Source: DASVWH01 sp036389715 (lineage in GTDB: Bacteria > Acidobacteriota > Blastocatellia > Pyrinomonadales > Pyrinomonadaceae). From it: a stretch of DNA of 7,096 nucleotides. The DNA lies in assembly GCA_036389715.1 (NCBI GenBank), contig DASVWH010000186.1, positions 1-7,096 on the forward strand, read 5' to 3'. Below the pieces are notes generated by a model. The model searched no databases, was not told where the DNA came from, and saw only the letters and a program-made list of their open reading frames with translations. The position numbers and the translations under genes are program-made. How positions within the stretch are numbered: the stretch's first letter is position 1; every line of letters begins with the position of its first letter. Below are positions 1 to 5,863 of the stretch, piece after piece.

Positions 1-1
1 G

Positions 2-544
<543 letters not shown>

Positions 545-556
545 GAGCATGAAAAT

Positions 557-608
557 TCGCGCCGCCGGTCGCCTTCTGGCTTGAGATAGCATGCGACCGG
601 CGGCGCGA
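557..608 (+). terminator. Strong hairpin after rpoD, probable terminator
   Basis: Perfect 16-bp inverted repeat: tcgcgccgccggtcgc (557-572) pairs with gcgaccggcggcgcga (593-608), with a 20-base loop. It starts 12 bases after the rpoD stop. An AAAA run lies just before the left arm, and the right arm is followed by TTCTCC, only a weak T tract. The position and GC-rich stem fit an intrinsic terminator of atypical, U-poor form that separates rpoD from the ECF gene. It could also act as a 3' mRNA stabilising stem. Confidence 0.65.
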
Positions 609-672
609 TTCTCCGTCAAACAGGCTTTGCGTGTTATCCGCCGGGAAGTTATTCCGCAAAAGAGTGCCGGGC

Positions 673-698
673 GTGCTTTTCAGATTGCAAGCGTCTAA
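673..698 (+). promoter_or_regulatory. Candidate ECF-type promoter for the sigma/anti-sigma pair
   Basis: GCGTCTAATAG at 691-701 contains GTCTAA (693-698), the classic -10 form of RpoE-type ECF promoters. Upstream, GTGCTTTT (673-680) loosely resembles the end of an ECF -35 (GGAACTTTT), but the spacing is somewhat short and the match is weak. A better GGAAGTT (644-650) is too far away (42 bases). The position, about 45 bases before the ECF start, fits autoregulation, which is common for ECF operons. Only the -10 is persuasive. Confidence 0.35.
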
Positions 699-726
699 TA
701 GATAATCGGGAAGAATTCCGAGGTCC

Positions 727-732
727 AAGGGG
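727..732 (+). promoter_or_regulatory. Ribosome binding site of the ECF sigma gene
   Basis: AAGGGG lies 9 bases before the ATG at 742 and supports that start. Between them an ATG at 734 opens a three-codon frame (ATG AGA AGA TGA) whose stop overlaps the ECF start codon as ATGA; only the 742 start leads into a long frame. Confidence 0.65.
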
Positions 733-741
733 TATGAGAAG

Positions 742-1323
742 ATGACCGTGGCCGAGATCGAGAAGCAGCCGCCGCCGTCCGATTATGAGTTGGCGCAGAA
801 GGCTTCGGCGGGCGATGTCAGCGCGTTTGAGGATTTGTATCGCCGCCACTTCAAGCGCGTCTACGCGCTCTGTATGCGGATGACCGGAAATCCTGAGGAG
901 GCCGAAGACCTCACACAGGAGACCTTCACCCATCTCTATAATAAGATCGGCAGCTTTCGCGGCGAGTCGGCCTTTACGACCTGGCTGCACCGGATGACGG
1001 TCAACCAGGTGCTGATGCACTTTCGTCGTCGCAAGAGCCGCCCGGAATTTACCACGCCCGAGGGCGAGACTCCGATACAGATCGTTCAGGGCACGGAGAA
1101 CCAGAACAAGATGCCGGTCGTGGACCGGATCATGCTGGAGAACGCCATCTCGAAATTACCGGCCGGTTATCGCAGCGTTTTCGTGCTGCACGATGTCGAA
1201 GGCCACGAGCACAACGAGATTGCCGCGATGCTCGGCATCTCCGAAGGGACTTCAAAGTCGCAACTGCACAAAGCCCGCCTTAAATTAAGGCAGTTGATTA
1301 GAGAACAGGCGGCCTTAAATTAG
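742..1323 (+). CDS. ECF-family RNA polymerase sigma factor (RpoE/SigE-like)
   Basis: Alternative sigma factor of the extracytoplasmic function type, which directs RNA polymerase to stress-response promoters. The 193 residues match the usual ECF length and hold only regions 2 and 4. Region 2 spans about 27-97: FEDLYRRHFKRVYALCMRMT, the polar DLTQETF motif (57-63), then FRGESAFTTWLHRMTVN, the -10 recognition part. A linker with TTPEGETP (104-111) follows. Region 4 spans about 127-186: LPAGYRSVFVLHDVEGHEHNEIAAMLGISEGT, ending in the recognition helix SKSQLHKARLKLR. No extra C-terminal domain is present. The start at 742 is supported by AAGGGG. The next gene, 57 bases downstream on the same strand, encodes a zinc-finger anti-sigma factor, the usual partner arrangement. 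The end of the gene has an AT-rich repeat unlike the surrounding composition. Family assignment is firm; the ECF subgroup and regulon are unknown. Confidence 0.95.
   Translation: MTVAEIEKQPPPSDYELAQKASAGDVSAFEDLYRRHFKRVYALCMRMTGNPEEAEDLTQETFTHLYNKIGSFRGESAFTTWLHRMTVNQVLMHFRRRKSRPEFTTPEGETPIQIVQGTENQNKMPVVDRIMLENAISKLPAGYRSVFVLHDVEGHEHNEIAAMLGISEGTSKSQLHKARLKLRQLIREQAALN
1277..1322 (+). repeat. Exact 11-base direct repeat and palindrome in the ECF 3' end
   Basis: GCCTTAAATTA occurs at 1277-1287 and again at 1312-1322, 35 bases apart, the second copy running into the TAG stop. The first copy is part of a symmetric 15-mer, GCCTTAA-A-TTAAGGC (1277-1291). It is flanked by caactg (1261-1266) and its complement cagttg (1291-1296). 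These AT-rich elements stand out from the GC-rich surroundings. They may form an operator or RNA structure between the sigma and anti-sigma genes, or may simply reflect codon choice at Leu-Lys-Leu and Ala-Leu-Asn. Confidence 0.6.
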
Positions 1324-1366
1324 CATCTAAGATTTACCACGAGGACGAGGGTTAGTAATTACGCTT

Positions 1367-1373
1367 AGGGAGA
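1367..1373 (+). promoter_or_regulatory. Ribosome binding site of the anti-sigma gene
   Basis: AGGGAGA lies 7 bases before the ATG at 1381 and fixes that start, which also places Cys3 correctly for the zinc-binding pattern. Confidence 0.7.
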
Positions 1374-1380
1374 ATTACCG

Positions 1381-1620
1381 ATGGACTGTGCAAAGAGCCT
1401 TGCGATGCTCAGCGAATTTCGTGACGGCATCATCAGCGAAGAAGAGAGGGCGCTGGTCAAAGCGCACCTGGCGAACTGCACCCCGTGCGACGGGGTCTTT
1501 CGTGACCTGGACGTGATCGTCATGGCGGCCAGTGGCCTGCGAGCGGAACAGGGATTCACCTTCCCGGACGAGAACGCTCTCTGGCGGCGCATGGCGATAG
1601 CGAAACGGGCAGTTCATTAA
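1381..1620 (+). CDS. Small soluble zinc-finger anti-sigma factor (zf-HC2/ZAS type)
   Basis: Probable anti-sigma factor that holds the neighbouring ECF sigma factor inactive in the cytoplasm. At 79 residues it consists of little more than the ZAS helical domain. The signature is Cys3, then His29-x3-Cys33-x2-Cys36 (HLANCTPC), with the acidic helix DGIISEEERALVKAH between. The 26-residue gap between Cys3 and His29 fits the fourth zinc ligand of ZAS proteins. An amphipathic segment (RDLDVIVMAASGLRAEQ, about 41-57) follows, as in anti-sigma helices that wrap the sigma factor. There is no membrane segment and no periplasmic sensor domain, so sensing would have to be cytoplasmic, by zinc or thiol chemistry or a partner protein. 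It is downstream of the ECF gene in the same direction, separated by 57 bases, which suggests an operon. Family assignment rests on the ligand pattern and the context; function as inhibitor is inferred. Confidence 0.85.
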   Translation: MDCAKSLAMLSEFRDGIISEEERALVKAHLANCTPCDGVFRDLDVIVMAASGLRAEQGFTFPDENALWRRMAIAKRAVH

Positions 1621-1651
1621 ACCGGTCGCGGCGCAGCAGCGCTTCACAGAC

Positions 1652-1665
1652 GGCCCGCCCGGGCC
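1652..1665 (+). terminator. Short hairpin after the anti-sigma gene, possible terminator
   Basis: GGCCC (1652-1656) pairs with GGGCC (1661-1665) around a GCCC loop, 31 bases after the anti-sigma stop, and is followed by ATTCTCTCC. The same ATTCTC follows the rpoD hairpin. The stem is short and the T tract poor, so this is tentative. Confidence 0.35.
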
Positions 1666-1678
1666 ATTCTCTCCAAGT

Positions 1679-1695
1679 CTCCCTGTCTCAGGGAG
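1679..1695. terminator. Hairpin at the convergent junction, overlapping the TPS/TPP stop
   Basis: CTCCCTG (1679-1685) pairs perfectly with CAGGGAG (1689-1695) around a 3-base loop that includes the first base of the minus-strand stop codon at 1688-1690. It lies between two convergent genes, where a bidirectional terminator would be expected. Neither side has a T run, so termination activity is uncertain. Confidence 0.35.
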
Positions 1696-3937
1696 TCGCG
1701 GCCATCTCGGTTCTATCCGCCTCTGTAAACCTGTTCAGTAGTTGACGCATCTCGACCGGGTTCGAGACGCAGAACTGCGCGCGCGTGCGGCCGTCGCCGA
1801 CGTGTACGGTCCAGGCATCGTCGGGCAGGCGCGCGAAGAGGTCTTCGTCCGTGCGGTCGTCGCCCGCCGCGAAACAGAAGGCGGGTGCGGGTGTGGCCGC
1901 ATCGAGACGCGAGAGCACCTCGCCCTTATTGGCCCAGGCCAGCTTGACCTCGACCGACTTCTGCCCGCGAAATGCGCGCAGCTCCGTTTCCGCCAGCATC
2001 TGTTCCAGGTTCGAGACCAGCTCGTTGGCCAGCCACGCGCCAAACTCCGGGTCCGACATGCGGTAGTGCCAGACCAGCGAGAACTCCTTCTCTTCGATAA
2101 AACTCCCGGGCGTGCGGTTGACGTAATGTTCGAGCATGGGAGAGACGCGCTCCTTCCACTCGTCGGAATAGCCCGCCCTGTAAAGCTCCCAGCGCATCGT
2201 TTCCGGCGACCTCATGATCGCCCCGTGTTCGGCCGCCAGCCATAATCCCCTGACCTGGCCGAACCATCGCTCGACATCCCTTTGCGACCTGCCGGAAATA
2301 AGCGCGACGGTATTGGCCGGATTGCGTGCCAGCCGTGAAAGCGTGGTAATCAGGCCGGGCGGAGGCACTGCGTCCTGCGGGCGATTGGCGTAAGGGACGA
2401 GCGTCCCGTCATAGTCGAGCAGCAGGCGGCGCTGGCCTGCCGCGCGGTAGGCGTCCGTCACTTCCGAGACGGGCAGCCGCTTCGGTTTCTCGGCCGGGTG
2501 CTCGCCGCGCTCCATCGCGGCTTCGACCAGGTTGTTGAGAAAGCGGTCGCTCCAGGCGAAGACGTTGTTGCGCAGCACCCTCTTGTGCAGCGCGGCCATC
2601 CGCTCGCGGCGCTCCTCCACGGGCAGCGAGAGCGCACGCTCGATGACCTCGGCCGTCCGCTCCTCGTCGTAGGGGTTGACCAGAAAGGCCTCGCCCATCT
2701 CGGCGGCCGCGCCCGCAAACTCGCTTAAGACGAGCGCGCCCGTTCCCTCCTGCTGGCAGGCGACGTATTCCTTGGCGACGAGGTTAAGGCCGTCCCTGAG
2801 CGGTGTGACCAGCGCCACGTCGGCCGCCGCGTAGAGCGCGGCCAGCTCCGAGCGCGGAATCCCGCGGCGGATGTAGACGATAGGCGTCCAATCGGGCGTG
2901 CTGAATTCGCCGTTGATCTTGCCGACCAGCTCGTCCACCTCCTGCCGCAGCTCCTTGTACATCGGAATCACTTCGCGCGACGGGACGGCCACCTGGATGA
3001 GCACGGCCTTGCCGCGGAGCGCGGGCGCTTGCCTGAGCATCCGGCGGAAAGTTCGGAGGCGCTCCGGGATGCCCTTCGTGTAGTCGAGACGGTCAACGCC
3101 GAGCAGGATGTGGCGGCCGGTGAAACGCTGGCGCAGCTCCGCCAGGCGATTGCGCGTCTGCTCATCCGTTTGCAGCAACTGCGTGAACTCCTTGGGCGCG
3201 ATGCCGATGGGGAGCGCGTCGAGACGAACGGAGCGACCGCCGATCTCGACGCTGTCCATCCGGCTCTCAAGGCCCAGGACGCGCAGCGCCGAGGCGCGAA
3301 AGTGTTGCAGGTAGCCGTAGGTGTGAAAGGCTATGTAGTCGGCCCCGAGCAGTCCTTCCAATAACTCTTCGCGCCTCGGGAGCAGCCGGAAGATGGGCGA
3401 GGAGGGAAAAGGAATGTGCAGGAAAAAGCCTATCCGGGCCTCCGGCGCTGCCTCGCGCAGCAGGCGCGGCAGGAGCATTAACTGGTAGTCGTGAATCCAG
3501 ACGATGTCGTCGGGCGTGAGATGCTTGAGCACCGCATCGCGGAAGCGCAGGTTGGCGTCAATGTAGGCCTTCCAGTGCTCCGGGTTGAAGTTGAGCAGGG
3601 AAGGAAATTGATGAAAGAGCGGCCAGAGCGTCTGGTTGGCGTAGCCTTCGTAAAAGCCGTGAGCCATCTCGGCCGGGATGTCTACGGCGAAGTAACGCTC
3701 GCGCTCGGCCCAGCGTTCGAGCGTCTTTTGCCGCTTCTCGTCCGCGACATCCGAAGAGTCGCCCGACCAGCCGATCCAGATGCCCTTCGTGCGCTGGAGA
3801 ATCGGCCCCATCGCCGTCGCCAGCCCGCCCGTACTCTTGTCCGTCCGCCAGCCGTCGCCCGTCCGCCTGAGTGTGAAAGGCAGGCGATTCGAGACTACGA
3901 CCAGACGTTGTTCGCCGATGATTGCCGGAGAAGCCAT
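1688..3937 (-). CDS. Bifunctional trehalose-6-phosphate synthase/phosphatase (OtsA-OtsB fusion)
   Basis: Cytoplasmic enzyme that makes trehalose-6-phosphate from a nucleotide-glucose and glucose-6-phosphate, then removes the phosphate. Residues about 10-475 are a GT20 OtsA domain: SNRLP (16-20), GGLATAM (37-43), WIGWSG (54-59), WIHDYQLM (147-154), HIPFPSS (174-180), VDRLDYTKGIPERL (281-294) and RDGLNLVAKEYVA (381-393). Residues equivalent to E. coli OtsA Arg9, Tyr76, Trp85, Asp130, Arg262, Lys267, Arg300, Asp361 and Glu369 are present as Arg18, Tyr96, Trp105, Asp150, Arg283, Lys288, Arg321, Asp382 and Glu390. Residues about 503-735 are a HAD-type OtsB domain: nucleophile motif DYDGT (508-512), ISGR (547-550), Lys671 and GDDRTDEDLF (692-701). 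Both halves look active, unlike many eukaryotic fusions in which one half is degenerate. AAGGGG ends 6 bases before the ATG. The gene is 66 bases downstream of treS and probably in its operon. Whether the donor is UDP- or ADP-glucose cannot be told. Confidence 0.95.
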   Translation of the reverse strand: MASPAIIGEQRLVVVSNRLPFTLRRTGDGWRTDKSTGGLATAMGPILQRTKGIWIGWSGDSSDVADEKRQKTLERWAERERYFAVDIPAEMAHGFYEGYANQTLWPLFHQFPSLLNFNPEHWKAYIDANLRFRDAVLKHLTPDDIVWIHDYQLMLLPRLLREAAPEARIGFFLHIPFPSSPIFRLLPRREELLEGLLGADYIAFHTYGYLQHFRASALRVLGLESRMDSVEIGGRSVRLDALPIGIAPKEFTQLLQTDEQTRNRLAELRQRFTGRHILLGVDRLDYTKGIPERLRTFRRMLRQAPALRGKAVLIQVAVPSREVIPMYKELRQEVDELVGKINGEFSTPDWTPIVYIRRGIPRSELAALYAAADVALVTPLRDGLNLVAKEYVACQQEGTGALVLSEFAGAAAEMGEAFLVNPYDEERTAEVIERALSLPVEERRERMAALHKRVLRNNVFAWSDRFLNNLVEAAMERGEHPAEKPKRLPVSEVTDAYRAAGQRRLLLDYDGTLVPYANRPQDAVPPPGLITTLSRLARNPANTVALISGRSQRDVERWFGQVRGLWLAAEHGAIMRSPETMRWELYRAGYSDEWKERVSPMLEHYVNRTPGSFIEEKEFSLVWHYRMSDPEFGAWLANELVSNLEQMLAETELRAFRGQKSVEVKLAWANKGEVLSRLDAATPAPAFCFAAGDDRTDEDLFARLPDDAWTVHVGDGRTRAQFCVSNPVEMRQLLNRFTEADRTEMAATP

Positions 3938-3943
3938 AGATGT

Positions 3944-3949
3944 CCCCTT
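3944..3949 (-). promoter_or_regulatory. Ribosome binding site of the TPS/TPP gene
   Basis: On the minus strand AAGGGG lies 6 bases before the ATG (3935-3937), supporting the start that gives MASPAIIGEQRLVVVSNRLP, the expected OtsA N terminus. Confidence 0.65.
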
Positions 3950-4003
3950 GCTCGTTGAAGATGAAACTTTCCGCAGGCCCGTTGATAAGCTCCGCAGTCT
4001 ACC

Positions 4004-5662
4004 TTAACCCGGCCCGCGCTTGAGAAGAAACCAGTAGAAGCCGTAGGGCGCGAGCGCCAGCTGGTACGGCCCCTCGTTGATGGCCGGAAACTCCGTCCGG
4101 CCGAGCATCTCGACGGGAATCGCCCCGCCGTAGTCGCCGAGGTCGAGCACGACGGGCTGCGCCACCCGCGAGAGATTGAAGACGCAGAGCACGGTCTGGC
4201 CGAGATAAGTGCGTGTGAAGGCGAAGACCTTGCGATTCTCGGGCTTGACGAATTCCATCGAGCCGCGCCCGAAGACGTGATGACTCTTGCGCAGGTGAAT
4301 CATCTGCCTCATCCAGTTGAGCAGCGAGCTGTCGTAGCGTTGCTGCGCCTCGACGTTGACGGACTCGTAGCCGTAGACGGGATTGTTGATGACCGGAAAA
4401 TAGAGTCGCTCGAAGTCTGCCTTCGAGAAACCGGCGTTGCGATCCGACGACCACTGCATAGGGGTGCGGACGCCGTCGCGGTCGCCCAGATAAATGTTAT
4501 CGCCCATCCCGATCTCGTCGCCGTAGTAGAGAAAGGGACTGCCCGGCAGGCTAAAGAGCAGCCCGTGCAGCAGCTCTATCTGCCTGCGGCTGTTGTCCAG
4601 GAGCGGCGCGAGACGCCGCCGGATGCCGACGTTGATTCGCATCCTCCTGTCTTTCGCATACTCGTTGTAAAGATAGTCGCGCTCCTCGTCCGTCACCATC
4701 TCCAGCGTCAGCTCGTCGTGATTGCGCAGGAACATGCCCCACTGGCAGTTGTCCGGGATGGGGGGCGTGCGCTCTAAAATCTCGACGATGGGGCGGCGGT
4801 CCTCCTGCCTGAGCGCCATGAAGAGACGCGGCATGATGGGGAAGTGATAGCCCATCTGAAACTCGTCGCCGCGCCCGAAATATTCGACCACGTCTTCGGG
4901 CCACTGGTTGGCTTCGGCCAGCAGCAGGCAGTTCGGGTAACGCGCTTGGACGAAGGCGCGCAGGCGCTTGAGAAAAGCGTGCGTCTCGGGCAGGTTCTCG
5001 CAGTTCGTGCCTTCGCGCTCGAAGAGGTACGGGACGGCGTCAACGCGAAAGCCGTCTATCCCGAGATCGAGCCAGTAGGCGACGGCGTCGAGCATCGCCT
5101 GCCGGACCTCCGGGTTGTCGTAGTTAAGGTCGGGTTGATGGCTGAAGAAGCGATGCCAGTAGAAGGCATGCGCCTCTTCGTCCCAGGTCCAGTTGGAGTG
5201 TTCCGTGTCCGTGAAGATGATGCGCGCGTCCGGGTATTCCCGGGCCGTCTCGCTCCAGACGTACCAGTTGCGCCGCGGCGAGGTGGGCGACGTGCGCGCC
5301 TCCTGAAACCAGGGATGCTGGTCCGAAGTGTGATTGATGACGAGGTCGGCGATGACGCGAATTCCGCGCGCGTGCGCCGCATCGAGGAACTCCCTGAAAT
5401 CCTCAATCGTGCCGTATTCCGGCAGCATCCGGTAGTAGTCCGAGATGTCGTAGCCGCCGTCGCGCAACGGCGAGGCGTACATCGGGAGCAGCCAGATACA
5501 GTCAATCCCGAGCCACTGAAGATAGTCGAGCTTCTGGGTCAGCCCGCGAAAATCGCCGATCCCGTCGGCATTCGAGTCGTAGAAGCCGCGAACGTAAACC
5601 TCGTAGAAAACCGCATCCTTGTACCAGAGAGCATCGTCAAGGAGTCTGCTCAGCTCGACCAT
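4004..5662 (-). CDS. treS: Trehalose synthase (maltose alpha-D-glucosyltransferase), GH13
   Basis: Isomerase of the alpha-amylase superfamily (EC 5.4.99.16) that interconverts maltose and trehalose in the cytoplasm. Its 552 residues match single-domain TreS. The N terminus has the TreS hallmark WYKDAVFYEVYVRGFYDSN (13-31) and then DGIGDFRGL. GH13 conserved regions: DLVINHTSDQHPWF (106-119), GFRVDAVPYL with nucleophile Asp208, LLLAEANQW with acid/base Glu250, and LRNHDEL with the transition-state Asp316. GDRDGVRTPMQWSSDRNAGF (393-412) is a stretch typical of TreS rather than plain amylases. A C-terminal beta domain follows from about 470. No maltokinase domain is fused, although many TreS proteins carry one, and no free maltokinase or GlgE is in view. 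AAGGGG lies 10 bases before the start. The gene probably leads a two-gene operon with the OtsA-OtsB fusion. A related GH13 such as an oligo-alpha-glucosidase is the main alternative but is less likely. Confidence 0.93.
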   Translation of the reverse strand: MVELSRLLDDALWYKDAVFYEVYVRGFYDSNADGIGDFRGLTQKLDYLQWLGIDCIWLLPMYASPLRDGGYDISDYYRMLPEYGTIEDFREFLDAAHARGIRVIADLVINHTSDQHPWFQEARTSPTSPRRNWYVWSETAREYPDARIIFTDTEHSNWTWDEEAHAFYWHRFFSHQPDLNYDNPEVRQAMLDAVAYWLDLGIDGFRVDAVPYLFEREGTNCENLPETHAFLKRLRAFVQARYPNCLLLAEANQWPEDVVEYFGRGDEFQMGYHFPIMPRLFMALRQEDRRPIVEILERTPPIPDNCQWGMFLRNHDELTLEMVTDEERDYLYNEYAKDRRMRINVGIRRRLAPLLDNSRRQIELLHGLLFSLPGSPFLYYGDEIGMGDNIYLGDRDGVRTPMQWSSDRNAGFSKADFERLYFPVINNPVYGYESVNVEAQQRYDSSLLNWMRQMIHLRKSHHVFGRGSMEFVKPENRKVFAFTRTYLGQTVLCVFNLSRVAQPVVLDLGDYGGAIPVEMLGRTEFPAINEGPYQLALAPYGFYWFLLKRGPG

Positions 5663-5672
5663 CTCTGCTTCG

Positions 5673-5678
5673 CCCCTT
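5673..5678 (-). promoter_or_regulatory. Ribosome binding site of treS
   Basis: On the minus strand AAGGGG lies 10 bases before the ATG (5660-5662). It uses the same core as the sites before the ECF and TPS/TPP genes. Confidence 0.6.
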
Positions 5679-5701
5679 ATTTGTTCGTCGTGATGCGGAG
5701 A

Positions 5702-5731
5702 AAGATAGCGGGAAATCCGGTGTCAATGCAA
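5702..5731 (-). promoter_or_regulatory. Candidate promoter of the trehalose operon
   Basis: Minus strand: a perfect -35 box TTGACA (5726 to 5721) and a -10-like TATCTT (5707 to 5702), but separated by only 13 bases instead of about 17. An overlapping TTGCAT (5731 to 5726) gives an 18-base spacer with a poorer -35. The position is about 40 bases before the treS start and about 24 bases before its ribosome binding site. Either a weak sigma-70 promoter or one for an alternative factor is possible. Confidence 0.35.
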
Positions 5732-5770
5732 GGCTGGGCGTCCGCACGGGGCGAGCTGGAAACACTGCGA

Positions 5771-5801
5771 GCACTCCCCGTTTGAAATCCCCGGGGAGCG
5801 C
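5771..5801 (-). terminator. Hairpin between the M61 peptidase gene and treS
   Basis: CTCCCCG (5774-5780) pairs with CGGGGAG (5792-5798) around an 11-base loop; two more pairs (5771-5772 with 5800-5801) extend it past one A-C mismatch. It lies about 63 bases beyond the M61 stop on the minus strand, and a U tract is missing. It may end the M61 transcript and so leave treS with its own promoter. Confidence 0.4.
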
Positions 5802-5808
5802 CCGCGTT

Positions 5809-5854
5809 TACCTTGAAGCAACGGCCCGCGCACCTTCTACTTTCAAGCGACGGC
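5809..5854. repeat. Two imperfect 17-base direct repeats, 29 bases apart
   Basis: TACCTTGAAGCAACGGC (5809-5825) and TACTTTCAAGCGACGGC (5838-5854) agree at 14 of 17 positions. They occupy the gap just after the M61 stop. They could be paired protein-binding sites or a decayed small duplication; no function can be assigned from sequence. Confidence 0.45.
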
Positions 5855-5863
5855 GTGCCCGGC

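Noticed and set aside
644..650. GGAAGTT as the -35 of the ECF promoter
   Set aside because: It is 42 bases from the GTCTAA -10, far beyond the normal 16-17, and no fitting -10 lies at the right distance.
649..1020. Minus-strand frame of 123 codons across the ECF promoter and start
   Set aside because: It is antisense to the conserved ECF region 2 and has no recognisable motif.
1355..1362. 8-base palindrome GTAATTAC before the anti-sigma gene
   Set aside because: Too short to separate from chance, and it has no second copy nearby.
3491..3958. Plus-strand frame opposite the OtsA N terminus, running into the treS-TPS/TPP gap
   Set aside because: The conserved OtsA motifs lie on the other strand; no domain is seen in the plus frame.
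4844..5785. Plus-strand open frame of 313 codons opposite treS
   Set aside because: It lies antisense to a gene with complete GH13 motifs, its translation shows no recognisable domain and is rich in Val, Arg and Glu, as expected for a shadow frame in GC-rich DNA.
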